Of a stretch of 49,224 nt of DNA, positions 36,801 to 46,200 are shown in pieces; the first letter of the stretch is position 1; the number at the start of each line of letters is the position of its first letter. The notes under the pieces are model-generated. The model was not told the DNA's origin. It did no database searches and saw nothing but the letters and a program-made list of their open reading frames with translations. Source of the DNA: Clostridiaceae bacterium (GTDB lineage Bacteria; Bacillota; Clostridia; TANB77; CAG-508); the NCBI GenBank assembly GCA_021771025.1, contig JAETPW010000014.1, positions 1 through 49,224 of the forward strand. Reading direction: 5' to 3'. The translations under genes were made by a program, and so were the position numbers.

Positions 36801-39644
36801 GTTCAAACAGGTAGTACATCTACAAATCCGGATGTTTCTATTGGAGACAGAATTCCTTTAGCTAAACAAGCAAATGCAGATTTATGTATACAAATTCACT
36901 TTAATGCTGGTGGCGGAAATTATACAATGACCTATTATAAAAATGGAGATACTGTTTCTCAACAATTAGCAGATGTAGTAACAAATTCCATTTCTAAATC
37001 TTTAGGAATAGAAACAGTGGGGGCACAGCCAGATCAATCTGGTTATTCAGATGGAAAATCCTATACGATTATTGCCCATTCATCTGAGGCTGGTTTTCCT
37101 AATATCATTACAGAAGGAGCATTTATTGATACTCCCGCTCATCAGGCTATTATTTCAACAGAAGAAGGTTTGAAAAAATATGCACAAGGAATTGTAGATG
37201 GAGTTTTACAATATTTAGATGTTGCTAATATCGGCTATGGCCAAACAGGAACAACTTCTGGAACGACAGAAGCAAATGCAGGTATACGTTCAAAAATATT
37301 TGACTTAAAATATGTATCTAAGGAAAAATTTGAAAAGGATTTAGAAGAAAAAAAGGAAGAAGTATTAAAGGAATTTACAATAGATGATGAAAATCGTATT
37401 GTTGTAGCAACTTGGTCATATAATTCAGATAATGGCGGTGTAAAGTTTGAAAAGAAGACTTTTCAAGCAAGTAGTAGTTATACACAAAAATATACCATGC
37501 CATTTGAATATTTATTAGCCTATTATATTGATACGAGAAACAAAGAGTTTGTTAGTGATTTAGCGGAGTTGGCAATAGACAGTGAATTTGTTTTAGCGAT
37601 TCAAGATAATGTATCAACAACGCAAACAATAGTAGATGTTACTGAACATCAAGATATTTTTATTGAAAATAATGATGGGTCAAGTAGTCACTCCATAGAT
37701 AGGGATATTAGTTCTACTTCAACAATCAATGAATCAGTATCAACTACTTTAGAGTTGACATATGGTGATACTTGGTTTATGAAATTTTATAAAGATGTTA
37801 ATTATAGTTCAACAGATTTAAGTTCAAGCATTGCGGGGACTAATTCAACTCTTACTGGAGAAGAAGGATCTTTAATTGGTGATTTTAAAATAACAGCTTA
37901 TTGTAGATGGTGTAATTCACCTAAAAATTCATTAGAGACAGCAGCTGGCGTTGATGCTACACCAGACCATACTATAGCAGTTCATGAAGAATATTTTGAT
38001 GGACAAGCGGTAAATGGTGCACTGAAAAAAGGACAGCAGGTTATGATTAATGGGCAAGTATATACGGTTGAGGATACAGGGGATTCAAATCGTTTATGGA
38101 AAGATAATTGGATAGATATTTTTATTGATGGGGGAAGTTCACCACCGGCCTCTTCATCAGATGATCCATGTAATTTTTCACCAGTAAATTCAGAAAGTAC
38201 ACCGGTTTATGTAGCGAATAATGTAACTGAAGCTTCTAAAAATGCAAATGCTTCAAAAGTAGCTAAAAATAATAGAGTGAATACTGTCGCCATTATAAAA
38301 GGAAATGTAAACTTATCAGAAATGCAATCAGAGACAAAAGCAGTAGCAACTATTTCATGGGAAAATAATCATACTAGATTTCATCAAGTTATTACCACTA
38401 CTACTTCTACCAAAGTGAAATCAGCTAGCTATAAATATGTTAACGGAGAGACTCATGTAATAGGAAATGAGCAAAAATTTATTACTATTTATAAAAAGAA
38501 TAATGAATTTAAAAATGTATTAAAACCATCTTGGTTATTTAAAGTTTTAGCAACGCAATCTAAAACTGCTGGAATGATTGATTTAACTAAATATTTAATT
38601 TATCGAGCTTCTAGTCAAAAAGAAAATTATGGGGTAACTACATTTGATTTTAATCAATATGCACCTCAATCATTTACTGCTGTTGGTAATGGAATATATG
38701 GAAATACAATTCAAGAAAAAGTTTGGTTTGCCTTAAAGAATTTAGGACTTTCGGACTATGCTGTAGCAGGTGCAATGGGAAATATTGATTACGAATCAGC
38801 AGGATTTAGTCCTACCGCTATTGAAGGTGGTACTGGAGAAGGTATTGGTTTATGTCAATGGTCGTATGGTAGAAAGCAGAGTTTAATTAGTTATGCTCAA
38901 TCTAAAGGAAAAGATTGGACTGATGAAGATATTCAAGTACAATTTTTAATAGGAGAACTTACACAAGGTGGAGGAGCGGATGGATATGCTAGTTATGAAC
39001 TTATGACTTCTTCCTCTAAATACGATGGTATTTCTCATAGTCCAAATGAATGGAAGGATTCTACTAATGTGGAAACATCAACAAAGGTATTTTGTTATAC
39101 TTTTGAACGACCAGATACTAGTGCTGCTAATAGTAGTATGCCACAAAGAATTAGTGCTGCACAGAAATATTATAATGAATTCCAAGGAAAAACAGCACCA
39201 AGTGGAGATTCAAGAATTGGACCTATTTCTCTTTCAGGAGCAAGTGCAACAAATATGATTAATATGTTGTCTCAGGCATTGCAAATAGCAGATGACGATT
39301 CTTATTGGTATGTATGGGGAGCAGCTCATAATGGTCCTTCTGGATGGGAAGGAAGTACAGTACCACAAAATTTTGATTGTTCTAGCTTTGTTGGCTATCT
39401 TTACTATAAACATTTTGGTATATATGTAGGTGGTGATACAGAAGAAATGGCATCACAAGGTGCTTCACACCAAGTTCCTCTTTCTGACATTCAACCAGGT
39501 GATATCTTGTATCGTTATGGACATGTAGGGATTGCCTTAGGAAATGATCAATACGTTCATGCTTCAAGTTCTAAAAATGGTATTATTGTAAGCTCTGGTG
39601 CAGCCGGTAATTTTGATAAAGCTATCAGATATATCACAAATTAG
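33825..39644 (+). CDS. giant membrane-anchored multi-domain peptidoglycan hydrolase (VirB1-like role)
   Basis: 1939 residues from ATG 33825 (AGGTGA upstream; the GTG at 33816 overlaps that site). Order: membrane helix (about 23-48); glycoside hydrolase family 3, NagZ-like (150-460), with KHFPGYSNVDDAH near 310 and nucleophile-type TDSIDM (Asp about 391); NlpC/P60 (475-605; FDCSG Cys about 502, GHIVIY His about 556); M15/VanY peptidase (715-885; SKHATGCAIDLN about 804, YQHFEK about 880); Ser/Thr/Asn linker (900-940); zinc amidase_3 (942-1130; His 950, Glu 969, His 1025, Glu 1097); unassigned region; 3D domain (1352-1432; ITAYC to WIDIF); unassigned region; phage-tail-type lysozyme (1633-1789; YESAGF, Glu about 1657); NlpC/P60 (1811-1939; FDCSS Cys about 1852, GHVGIAL His about 1900). 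The catalytic residues I can place are present. T4SSs normally carry one small VirB1-type hydrolase. Here glycan, amide and peptide bonds could all be cut by one protein. Confidence 0.9.
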   Translation: MAKKGDGIIKTKIKGMAAAAISFVVSHSLIILIPTIIAVVLVTTVLDYVRELVNGSNSAQKVYEAFESENLNQLVEKKGNDQDGYYWGFVDDIDARLDKVVEKLDKDSATISIHDKELLKKMIKAELITQYPDLGGKSFSNSNSSYSGSSDEKAKQLMRELTLEEKISQMLFVSTSDNNNLSQNAGGYILENGFDFSNAKSSIDNASNRVDAIFAVNEEGGTVQRALTGYPDARYYGDNQDYIKLQEDSTNKAKSLLQMGINMNLAPVADVSDVNSFMGKRSFSNDYTIASTCVETAVKFMKQEGLVTSLKHFPGYSNVDDAHIATYEDTRDKEHIQADINVFKKGIDTGAPTVTVSHTKVNAIDSENPACLSSKVVEEIRDLGFSGVIMTDSIDMQVVKAYSNRYVKAIEAGIDVLEVTNFSDAKKQIMDAVDSGKIEVTRINESVQRILALKFEYGLIKEDNLQMQNSIEGGDQNVCYLALSQVDKPYIVAGADENGFDCSGLIVWAYQKAGYDWGGARLTADGFSKKGRQITKQELKPGDLICEGWDGSKFGHIVIYVGNNEVVGAEAVCSLPWNEHISGACSSGCKVRKRAMTDEEANGTNGVKYVTLSDFYTGSADVYQDIGEDEVEGTNNFQGAIHLRRVMPDKAIGSMDNASTGVSTQKSKYVTADSKGLGTKEDIPDHVKNKMDGVSMNGISGTSYSDLSYLTIPYYDFDGKEQKGNMVVNKELADEVLLIFQELYNAKYPIEKMQPIEEMANKMSQVDFGDNENTNYGNKLDTTSLWYNNTSAFNDRNTSDGGQSKHATGCAIDLNPKINPYVNGSYYSPLNAEKYVNRKGKGWTDTEKKAIIDTDSQVYQVFKKYGWSWGGEDFGDVKDYQHFEKVDLSDVTKISSILPQSTEESTDTGTQDNNTSSGSTDNTTNNGGQNSNTQTAGNGKQYVIAIAAGHAINDAGAEGTTGDGRVLHEEQLTIKVAEYVEQLFSAYSNIKVVQTGSTSTNPDVSIGDRIPLAKQANADLCIQIHFNAGGGNYTMTYYKNGDTVSQQLADVVTNSISKSLGIETVGAQPDQSGYSDGKSYTIIAHSSEAGFPNIITEGAFIDTPAHQAIISTEEGLKKYAQGIVDGVLQYLDVANIGYGQTGTTSGTTEANAGIRSKIFDLKYVSKEKFEKDLEEKKEEVLKEFTIDDENRIVVATWSYNSDNGGVKFEKKTFQASSSYTQKYTMPFEYLLAYYIDTRNKEFVSDLAELAIDSEFVLAIQDNVSTTQTIVDVTEHQDIFIENNDGSSSHSIDRDISSTSTINESVSTTLELTYGDTWFMKFYKDVNYSSTDLSSSIAGTNSTLTGEEGSLIGDFKITAYCRWCNSPKNSLETAAGVDATPDHTIAVHEEYFDGQAVNGALKKGQQVMINGQVYTVEDTGDSNRLWKDNWIDIFIDGGSSPPASSSDDPCNFSPVNSESTPVYVANNVTEASKNANASKVAKNNRVNTVAIIKGNVNLSEMQSETKAVATISWENNHTRFHQVITTTTSTKVKSASYKYVNGETHVIGNEQKFITIYKKNNEFKNVLKPSWLFKVLATQSKTAGMIDLTKYLIYRASSQKENYGVTTFDFNQYAPQSFTAVGNGIYGNTIQEKVWFALKNLGLSDYAVAGAMGNIDYESAGFSPTAIEGGTGEGIGLCQWSYGRKQSLISYAQSKGKDWTDEDIQVQFLIGELTQGGGADGYASYELMTSSSKYDGISHSPNEWKDSTNVETSTKVFCYTFERPDTSAANSSMPQRISAAQKYYNEFQGKTAPSGDSRIGPISLSGASATNMINMLSQALQIADDDSYWYVWGAAHNGPSGWEGSTVPQNFDCSSFVGYLYYKHFGIYVGGDTEEMASQGASHQVPLSDIQPGDILYRYGHVGIALGNDQYVHASSSKNGIIVSSGAAGNFDKAIRYITN

Positions 39645-39657
39645 TAAGGAGAAAGAT

Positions 39658-40992
39658 ATGGAAAGAATAAGAAATGCTATTTTTATAGTAGTTATATTTA
39701 TCATTATCGTTAGTATTGTTATTTTCATCTTTTGGAGAAATCCAAAAGATGAAAATAATCTAGAAAATTTGGGAGCAGAAGGTGAAGTGGTTGATTTTGA
39801 TAAAGAGACAACAAAAGATGTAACCGATACAGTGAAGTTTTTTACGGTAAAAGATTGTGTGTATCAATATTATGATCAAATTAATCAGCAAAACGATAAG
39901 TATTATGGAAGAAATGAAAAAAATGAATATGCATTAATTGTTTCTCAGAAACAAATAAATCAAGATAATCTTGATTTATTGAGTAAAGAGTATATACAAA
40001 GAAATAATATAACAGTGGAAAATGTAAAAAAATATATTGATACCATTAAAGAAAAAGTATTATTTACTCCCTTAAAAATGAGAGTATTAATTTCTCCTAA
40101 TGTAGAGAAGTATATTGTTTATGGGTTTATTCAGAATTTAAATAATGAATTTATTAAAGAAGTTTATTTAATTGTTAATTTAGATGTAACTAATCATACT
40201 TTTTCCATAGAACCTATAATGGAGGAACAAGAAGATATTAAAAATATATCAATTACTAATGATAATCAGAGAATTCAAAAAAATGAAAATAACCAATACG
40301 TAGAAGCTAAAATAAATTATGAAACAGTAGCTAAAGAATACTTTACAACATACAAAAGAATGTTTTTAACTAAACCAGAGATAGCTTATCGCTATTTGCA
40401 AAAAGAATATAAAGATAAAAGATTTGGAAATCAAGAAGAGTATGAAAAATTCATAGAAAAGAATTTAGTAGAATTAAAAGGGGTTAATATTGCACAATAT
40501 GTGGTAAACCATGAAAAAGAATATACAGAGTACGTTTGTAAAGATCAGTATGATAATTTATATATTTTTAGAGAAGACAGTAATAGAGATTTTTCTATTT
40601 TATTAGATACCTATACGATTACTACAGATGAATTTAAAAAAGCATATACTTCTGGTAATGAACAGAAAAAAGTGATGCTTAATATTGATCAATGGGTTCA
40701 AATGTTGAATAATAGAGATTATCAATATGCTTATCAAATGTTAGATACCGAGTATGCTAATAAAACTTTTCGAGGTAATGAGGAGATTTTCGAGAGTTAC
40801 ATGAGGGAGAAATATCCATCACATTATTCCTTGTCATTTACTAATTTTACTCAAACGAATGATGTATTTATTCAAACAATAAAGTTGAAAGATCTTACTA
40901 ATACCAATGCTCAAGAACTATCAGTGGATATTATCATGAAATTAGAAGATAATATGAAATATACCCTATCATTTACGGTAGTCACTAAATAG
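39658..40992 (+). CDS. VirB8/TcpC-like single-pass membrane protein
   Basis: 444 residues from ATG 39658 (AAGGAG upstream; longer frames overlap the hydrolase gene). One membrane helix (about 7-29, FIVVIFIIIVSIVIFIFW) is followed by an extracellular part with repeated alpha-beta units: AIIVSQK-type strand pairs at 60-190, YFTTYKRMFLTKPEIAYRYLQKEYKDKRF near 240, and QWVQMLNNRDYQYAYQMLDTEYANKTF near 345. The last two look like tandem NTF2-like domains, as in TcpC of clostridial conjugative plasmids, itself a VirB8 relative. Last gene of the T4SS-like locus, ended by a terminator. The fold is inferred. Confidence 0.6.
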   Translation: MERIRNAIFIVVIFIIIVSIVIFIFWRNPKDENNLENLGAEGEVVDFDKETTKDVTDTVKFFTVKDCVYQYYDQINQQNDKYYGRNEKNEYALIVSQKQINQDNLDLLSKEYIQRNNITVENVKKYIDTIKEKVLFTPLKMRVLISPNVEKYIVYGFIQNLNNEFIKEVYLIVNLDVTNHTFSIEPIMEEQEDIKNISITNDNQRIQKNENNQYVEAKINYETVAKEYFTTYKRMFLTKPEIAYRYLQKEYKDKRFGNQEEYEKFIEKNLVELKGVNIAQYVVNHEKEYTEYVCKDQYDNLYIFREDSNRDFSILLDTYTITTDEFKKAYTSGNEQKKVMLNIDQWVQMLNNRDYQYAYQMLDTEYANKTFRGNEEIFESYMREKYPSHYSLSFTNFTQTNDVFIQTIKLKDLTNTNAQELSVDIIMKLEDNMKYTLSFTVVTK

Positions 40993-40996
40993 AGAT

Positions 40997-41028
40997 AAAA
41001 AATATTCCATTTTTATGGAATATTTTTT
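40997..41028. terminator. bidirectional terminator between convergent genes
   Basis: AAAAATATTCCAT and ATGGAATATTTTT form a 13-bp stem around TTTT with A and T runs on both sides. It can end the T4SS-like operon (plus) and the J-domain gene (minus). Confidence 0.9.
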
Positions 41029-41593
41029 ATTTAAAGTATGTATTTATAATATTTGTTAAAGATTTTAAAATAACATTATTTTCAAAAAGGTTACTAAAAA
41101 AAGTTTTAATAAAAGGAATTTGTAGAATAACAAAAATAATTAAAAGAGTAAGGCAGAGAGCGATAACATTTTTTAAGTAATGAAAAAAGATTTTTTTGAA
41201 TTTTTTATTTTGTGGTATATAAGTAGTTTGAGTATAGTTTAAAGGAGAAGAGGTATAAGTAATCTTAGGAGGGTATAGATTAGTTTGGTTATTTTTTAAA
41301 TGATCTAATTCTTGCTTTAAATTTATATTCTCGTTACGTAAAATTTCAATATTAGGATCAGATTTAAGATTGTTTTTTAATTGTAAATCATATTGATTTC
41401 TTTTTTCTGAATCAATCAATATAGTATATGCCTCGTTAATCATTTTTAGTTTATTTTCGCATTCTTGTTTATTGGCGGGGTCTTGTAAATCAGGATGATA
41501 TTTTTTGACAAGAACTTTATAAGCTTTCTCAATTACTTCAGAAGATGCAACTGGGCTTACTTCTAACCAATCATAATAATTTTTTGCCATCAT
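41027..41593 (-). CDS. membrane-anchored J-domain protein
   Basis: 188 residues. An N-terminal J domain (about 5-70) with YYDWLEVSPVASSEVIEKAYKVLVKKYHPDLQDP, including the HPD motif that stimulates DnaK ATPase, and MINEAYTILIDSEKRNQYD. A coiled-coil-like segment (about 80-100) follows, and a C-terminal membrane helix (about 143-163, YLKNVIALCLTLLIIFVILQ). There is no Gly/Phe-rich or zinc-finger region, so it is a type III J protein, not DnaJ itself. AGAGGTGA precedes the start. It is on the strand opposite its neighbours and convergent with the T4SS-like operon. It may recruit DnaK to the membrane; a link to secretion is only positional. Confidence 0.85.
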   Translation of the reverse strand: MMAKNYYDWLEVSPVASSEVIEKAYKVLVKKYHPDLQDPANKQECENKLKMINEAYTILIDSEKRNQYDLQLKNNLKSDPNIEILRNENINLKQELDHLKNNQTNLYPPKITYTSSPLNYTQTTYIPQNKKFKKIFFHYLKNVIALCLTLLIIFVILQIPFIKTFFSNLFENNVILKSLTNIINTYFK

Positions 41594-41691
41594 AAATCAC
41601 CTCTTGGAAAATAGTATACCATAAAATAGATGAAAAAACAAAAAAATAACAAAAAGTTAATTAGTATCATATGTTACTATAGGTGATAAAA

Positions 41692-42546
41692 ATGAAATTA
41701 GGAGTCTCTTTAGCAGGTGGAGGAGTTAAAGGAGCAGCTCACATAGGAGCTCTCCAAGCAATGGAAGAAGCCCATATTCCCATTGATTACATAGGGGGAA
41801 CATCGTCAGGAAGTATAGTAGCATCGTTATATGCAGTAGGCTTTAAACCACAAGAAATTTATCGTATATTTCGAAAATATTGTAGAACCATAAAATATGT
41901 AGATTTTCGAAATATTTTAAAATTAATTTTAGGCTTAATTTTTACAGGAAAAATAACGATAGATGGATTAAATTCAGGGAAATCAATAGAAAAATTGATC
42001 GATAAAATGTGTCACAAAAAAGGAATCATAAAAATAGATCATGTTCTTATGCCATTAGTTATTCCTAGTGTAGAAATGCAGACAGGAAAAGTATATTGTT
42101 TTACTTCATGCCATTTTCGCCAAGCTTATTCCGATAAAACTGTTTTTATACAGGATATTTCAATAGGAAAGGCAGTAAGAGCAAGTTGTAGTTATCCAGT
42201 GGTATTTTCGCCGTGTTCTTATCAAGGGATAAAATTGTTAGATGGAGGAATTCGAGAAAATGTACCATGGAAGGAATTAAAATATTTAGGAGCAGATAAA
42301 ATTTTAAACATTGTTTTTGAAGAAAATCCAGATCCCAATTGCTGTGATAATTTAATCGAAGTGGCAGGAAGATCTCTTAGCCTTCTTTGCCATGAATTAT
42401 CAACTTATGAAATGGATGGATCAGACAATACAATTTATATTCATTCTCCTAAAGTAGGTCTTTTAGATATGAAAAAAATTGATAAGTTATATCAATTAGG
42501 GTATGAACAAACTAAAAAAGCATTAAGTAAAATAGATTGGTCATAA
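41692..42546 (+). CDS. patatin-like phospholipase
   Basis: 284 residues from ATG 41692 (AGGTGA upstream). Glycine-rich oxyanion loop LAGGGVKGAAHIGAL (about 7-20), nucleophile elbow GGTSSGS (GxSxG, Ser about 44), and the dyad aspartate in LDGGIRENVP (about 186), so all catalytic elements are present. Family members hydrolyse acyl esters of membrane lipids. There is no signal peptide; it should be cytoplasmic or peripheral. Close relatives include RssA-type and YlbK-type proteins. Divergent from the J-domain gene by about 100 bases; the long A-rich repeat follows. Confidence 0.92.
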   Translation: MKLGVSLAGGGVKGAAHIGALQAMEEAHIPIDYIGGTSSGSIVASLYAVGFKPQEIYRIFRKYCRTIKYVDFRNILKLILGLIFTGKITIDGLNSGKSIEKLIDKMCHKKGIIKIDHVLMPLVIPSVEMQTGKVYCFTSCHFRQAYSDKTVFIQDISIGKAVRASCSYPVVFSPCSYQGIKLLDGGIRENVPWKELKYLGADKILNIVFEENPDPNCCDNLIEVAGRSLSLLCHELSTYEMDGSDNTIYIHSPKVGLLDMKKIDKLYQLGYEQTKKALSKIDWS

Positions 42547-43243
42547 TTTAAAAATAGTAAATAATAAAAATAGGAAAAAATAGATAAAAAAAGGATAAAT
42601 TAGAAAAAAATAGAAAAATGAATAAAAGCGAGAAATTGAGAAAGTTAAATAATAATAAATAACAAAAAAATAGAAAAAAATTGATTAAAAAAGAAATAAT
42701 TAGAAAAAGATAGAGAAATTAATAAAATTGGGAAGTTAAAAAAATAAAATAATAATAAATTAAAAATTTAAAATAATAGATAACGGGAAAAATAGAATAA
42801 AATAGATAAAAAAAGAATAAATAAGAAAAAAATAGAAAAACAAATAAAATAGAGAAGTTAAAGAAATAAAATAATAATAAATTAAAAATTTGAAATAAGA
42901 AATAACGGGAAAAATAGAATAAAATAGATAAAAAACGAATAAATAAGAAAAAAATAGAAAAATAAATAAAATAGGGAAGTTAAAGAGATAAAATAATAAT
43001 AAATTTAAAATTTGAAATAATAAATAACGGGAAAAATAGAATAAAATAGATAAAAAAAGAATAAATAAGGAAAAAATAGAAAAATAAATAAAATGGGGAA
43101 GTTAAAGAAATAAAATAATAATAAATTAAAAAGTTTGAGATAATAAATAATGGAAAAAAAAGAATAAAATAGATAAAAAAAGAATAAATTAGAAAAAAAT
43201 AGAAAACTAATAAAAAACAAAATATTGAATAACTAATAAATAA
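42547..43243. repeat. degenerate ~122-base tandem repeat, A-rich on plus strand
   Basis: The landmark TAACGGGAAAAATAGAATAA recurs at 42781, 42903 and 43025, with degenerate copies at 42660 and 43148, so the period is 121-123 bases. A shorter, more diverged unit starts near 42562. Each unit also contains GGGAAGTTAAAG and a run of AATAATAATAAATT. Open frames read from it are low complexity and not genes. The last unit runs up to the terminator at 43244. Confidence 0.85.
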
Positions 43244-43281
43244 AAACAAACCTAAATTTAAAAAATAATTTAGGTTTGTTT
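43244..43281. terminator. terminator after the activase-type gene
   Basis: AAACAAACCTAAATT and AATTTAGGTTTGTTT form a perfect 15-bp stem with an 8-base loop. It lies 3 bases beyond the stop of the minus-strand gene and can work in both directions. Confidence 0.9.
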
Positions 43282-43284
43282 CTC

Positions 43285-46200
43285 TTAAACAGTTTCTTTA
43301 TTCTCCTCATGCAAAATTAAATTTTCTTTTTCAATTGCTATTTTCTCTTTTTCTTTATTTCTCAAATTATCTTTAGCTACCGTCATTAATAGTTTAATTC
43401 GATTAGCCTGATTAGTTTCACTAGCGCCAGGATCGTAATCTACAGGAGAAATATTAGCATCTGGGTATTTTTCACGTATAGTTTTAATTACCCCTTTACC
43501 GACAACATGATTTGGTAGGCAAGCAAAAGGTTGTACACAAACAATATTGGGAATATCGTGTTCAATGTATTCGATCATTTCGGCAGTTAAGAACCAACCT
43601 TCACCAGTTTGATTTCCAATAGAAAGTACATCTTTTACCTTATCTTCTAAATGCCAAATGTCACAAGGAGGTAAATAATCTTTAGAAGAACTAGCGAGAG
43701 CCGCTTTTACATCTTTTTCCATTAAATCAATTAGTTTGATGGCTACTTTACTAATCTTAGAAGATGTTTTATTCGTATTTAATAATGTGTTAAAGGTAAT
43801 TTTATGAGTAGCCATAAATTTTACAAATCCCATAAAGTCTGGTAAAATGACTTCTGCTCCTTCTTTTTCTAAGAGATCAGCTACGAAGTTATTGCCAAAA
43901 GGATGATATTTAATTAATACTTCTCCTACAATTCCTACTTTTGGTTTTGTCAAACTTGTGTCCAATTCAATTTTTTCAAAATCATTTACTATATCGTATA
44001 AGCTTTGTTTAAATTGTTTATTGGTTGATTTGACTAACATTTTTTTACACGTTTCCATCCATTTATCAAATAAGCGTTTTGTTTCTCCTGGATGTCTTTC
44101 GTAGGCTCTATTTTTGGTTAGCATTTTTTGTAATAAATCACCATAAATAACACATTTAATCATTTTTTCTATTAGTTCAGGGGAAAGTTTAAAACCAGGC
44201 ATTTTTTCCATTCCCACTACGTTAAAGGAAATAACGGGAATATTAGAAAATCCTGCATCTTTAAGAGCTTTCCTAATAAATCCAATATAATTAGTAGCAC
44301 GGCATCCACCACCAGTTTGAGACATAATTAAAGCAGTTTTCGTTAAATCGTATTCACCAGATTGTAGGGCTTCAATCATTTGCCCTGTTACTAAAATAGA
44401 TGGATAACAAGCATCATTATTAACATATTTTAATCCAGTTTCTACAGTATGTTGTGTGCAATCACGTAATAATTTTACGCGATAGCCACAAGAAGCTACG
44501 GCAGTTTCTAATAATTCAAAATGAATCGGTGCCATTTGAGGAATTAAAATCGTATAATCTTTCCTCATTTCTTTGGTGAAGATTTTTTTCTTAATTTCGT
44601 AATCGCCACACCTATTTTCTTCTTGTTTTTTCTGGATACGTTTATTCATACTAGCTAGCAAAGAACGAATACGAATACGTACAGCCCCTAAGTTGTTAAC
44701 TTCATCTATTTTAATTAAGGTATACATTTTATCATAACTAGATAAGATTTCTTCCACTTGATCGGTAGTAACAGCATCTACTCCGCAACCAAAAGAATTC
44801 AATTGAACTAATTCTAACTGATCGTGTTTTCCCACAAATTCAGCAGCAGCGTAAAGTCTAGCATGATAAACCCATTGATCAACTACACGTATTGGGCGTT
44901 TAGCTTCTGCTTTATCGGAAACACTGTCTTCTGTTAAAACACATAAACCAAGAGAAGTAATTAATGTATCAATTCCATGATTTATTTCTGGATCAATGTG
45001 ATATGGTCGACCAGCCAAAACAATTCCACGCAAATTATTTTCTTCTATGTATTTAACTGTTTCTGATCCTTTTGTACGAATATCCTCTTTGCATTTTTGA
45101 TATTCCTCTTCTGCCTTAATAGCAGCATTGAGTAATTCTTGTTTGGTGAAATGATATTCTGCAAATTCAGGTAGTTCCATTAGCTTTTTCACTAAATTTT
45201 TTGTGTCAAAAGGTAAAAAAGGATTAATAAATTTAATTTCTGATGATTTTAATCCTTCTACGTTATTTTTTAGTACTTCAGAATAAGAAATAACAATTGG
45301 ACAGTTGTAATGATTATCTACTTTTTCATATTCTTTTCTCGAATATGGCATACAAGGATAAAATATAGTTTTAATTCCTTGCTCTAATAAACTTTCAATA
45401 TGGCCATGAGAAAGTTTAGCAGGATAGCAAACTGATTCAGATGGCATAGATTCCATTCCTTTTTCATACGTTTTTCTCGTACTTTTTTCAGATAAAACAA
45501 CACGAAAACCTAAATTAGTTAATAAGGTAAACCAGAAAGGATAATCTTCATACATATTCAAAACTCTAGGGATTCCTATTGTTCCTCTAGGTGCATTACC
45601 CTCTGGTAAAGGAGTATAGTCAAAAATTCGGTTGTATTTATATTGAACTAGATTAGGAAGATGTTGTTTATTGGTCGTAATTCCCGCACCTTTTTCACAG
45701 CGATTTCCTGAAACATGAATAGCTCCATTACTAAATTTATTGATGGTTAATTTACAATGATTTTCACAGTTATTGCATCTAGTATGAGTTACTTTAATTT
45801 CTAATTTATCTAATTCATCTGCTTTTAAAATAGTAGAAGTATATTCCATATCAAAATTAGCTTCATATTGTTCTTTAGCAAGAAGAGCCATTCCATAGGC
45901 ACCCATTAAACCAGAGATGTCAGGTCGAATTACCTCTTTTCCCACAATCTTTTCAAAAGCACGTAATACAGCATCATTATAGAAGGTACCTCCTTGTACA
46001 ACAATATGATCTCCTAAAGTTTCTATATCTCTTACTTTCATTACTTTTTGAATAGCATTTTTGATTACCGAATAAGAAAGTCCACTAGAAATATCTCCAA
46101 CGGTATACCCCTCTTTTTGGGCTTGTTTGATTTTAGAATTCATAAAAACAGTACAACGAGAACCTAAATCCACAGGTCTTTTTGCTGTAATTGCTTCTTT

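Noticed and set aside
42980..43249. Minus-strand open frames in the 122-base repeat
   Set aside because: Low-complexity translation of the repeat; repeated in register with it, no start signal.
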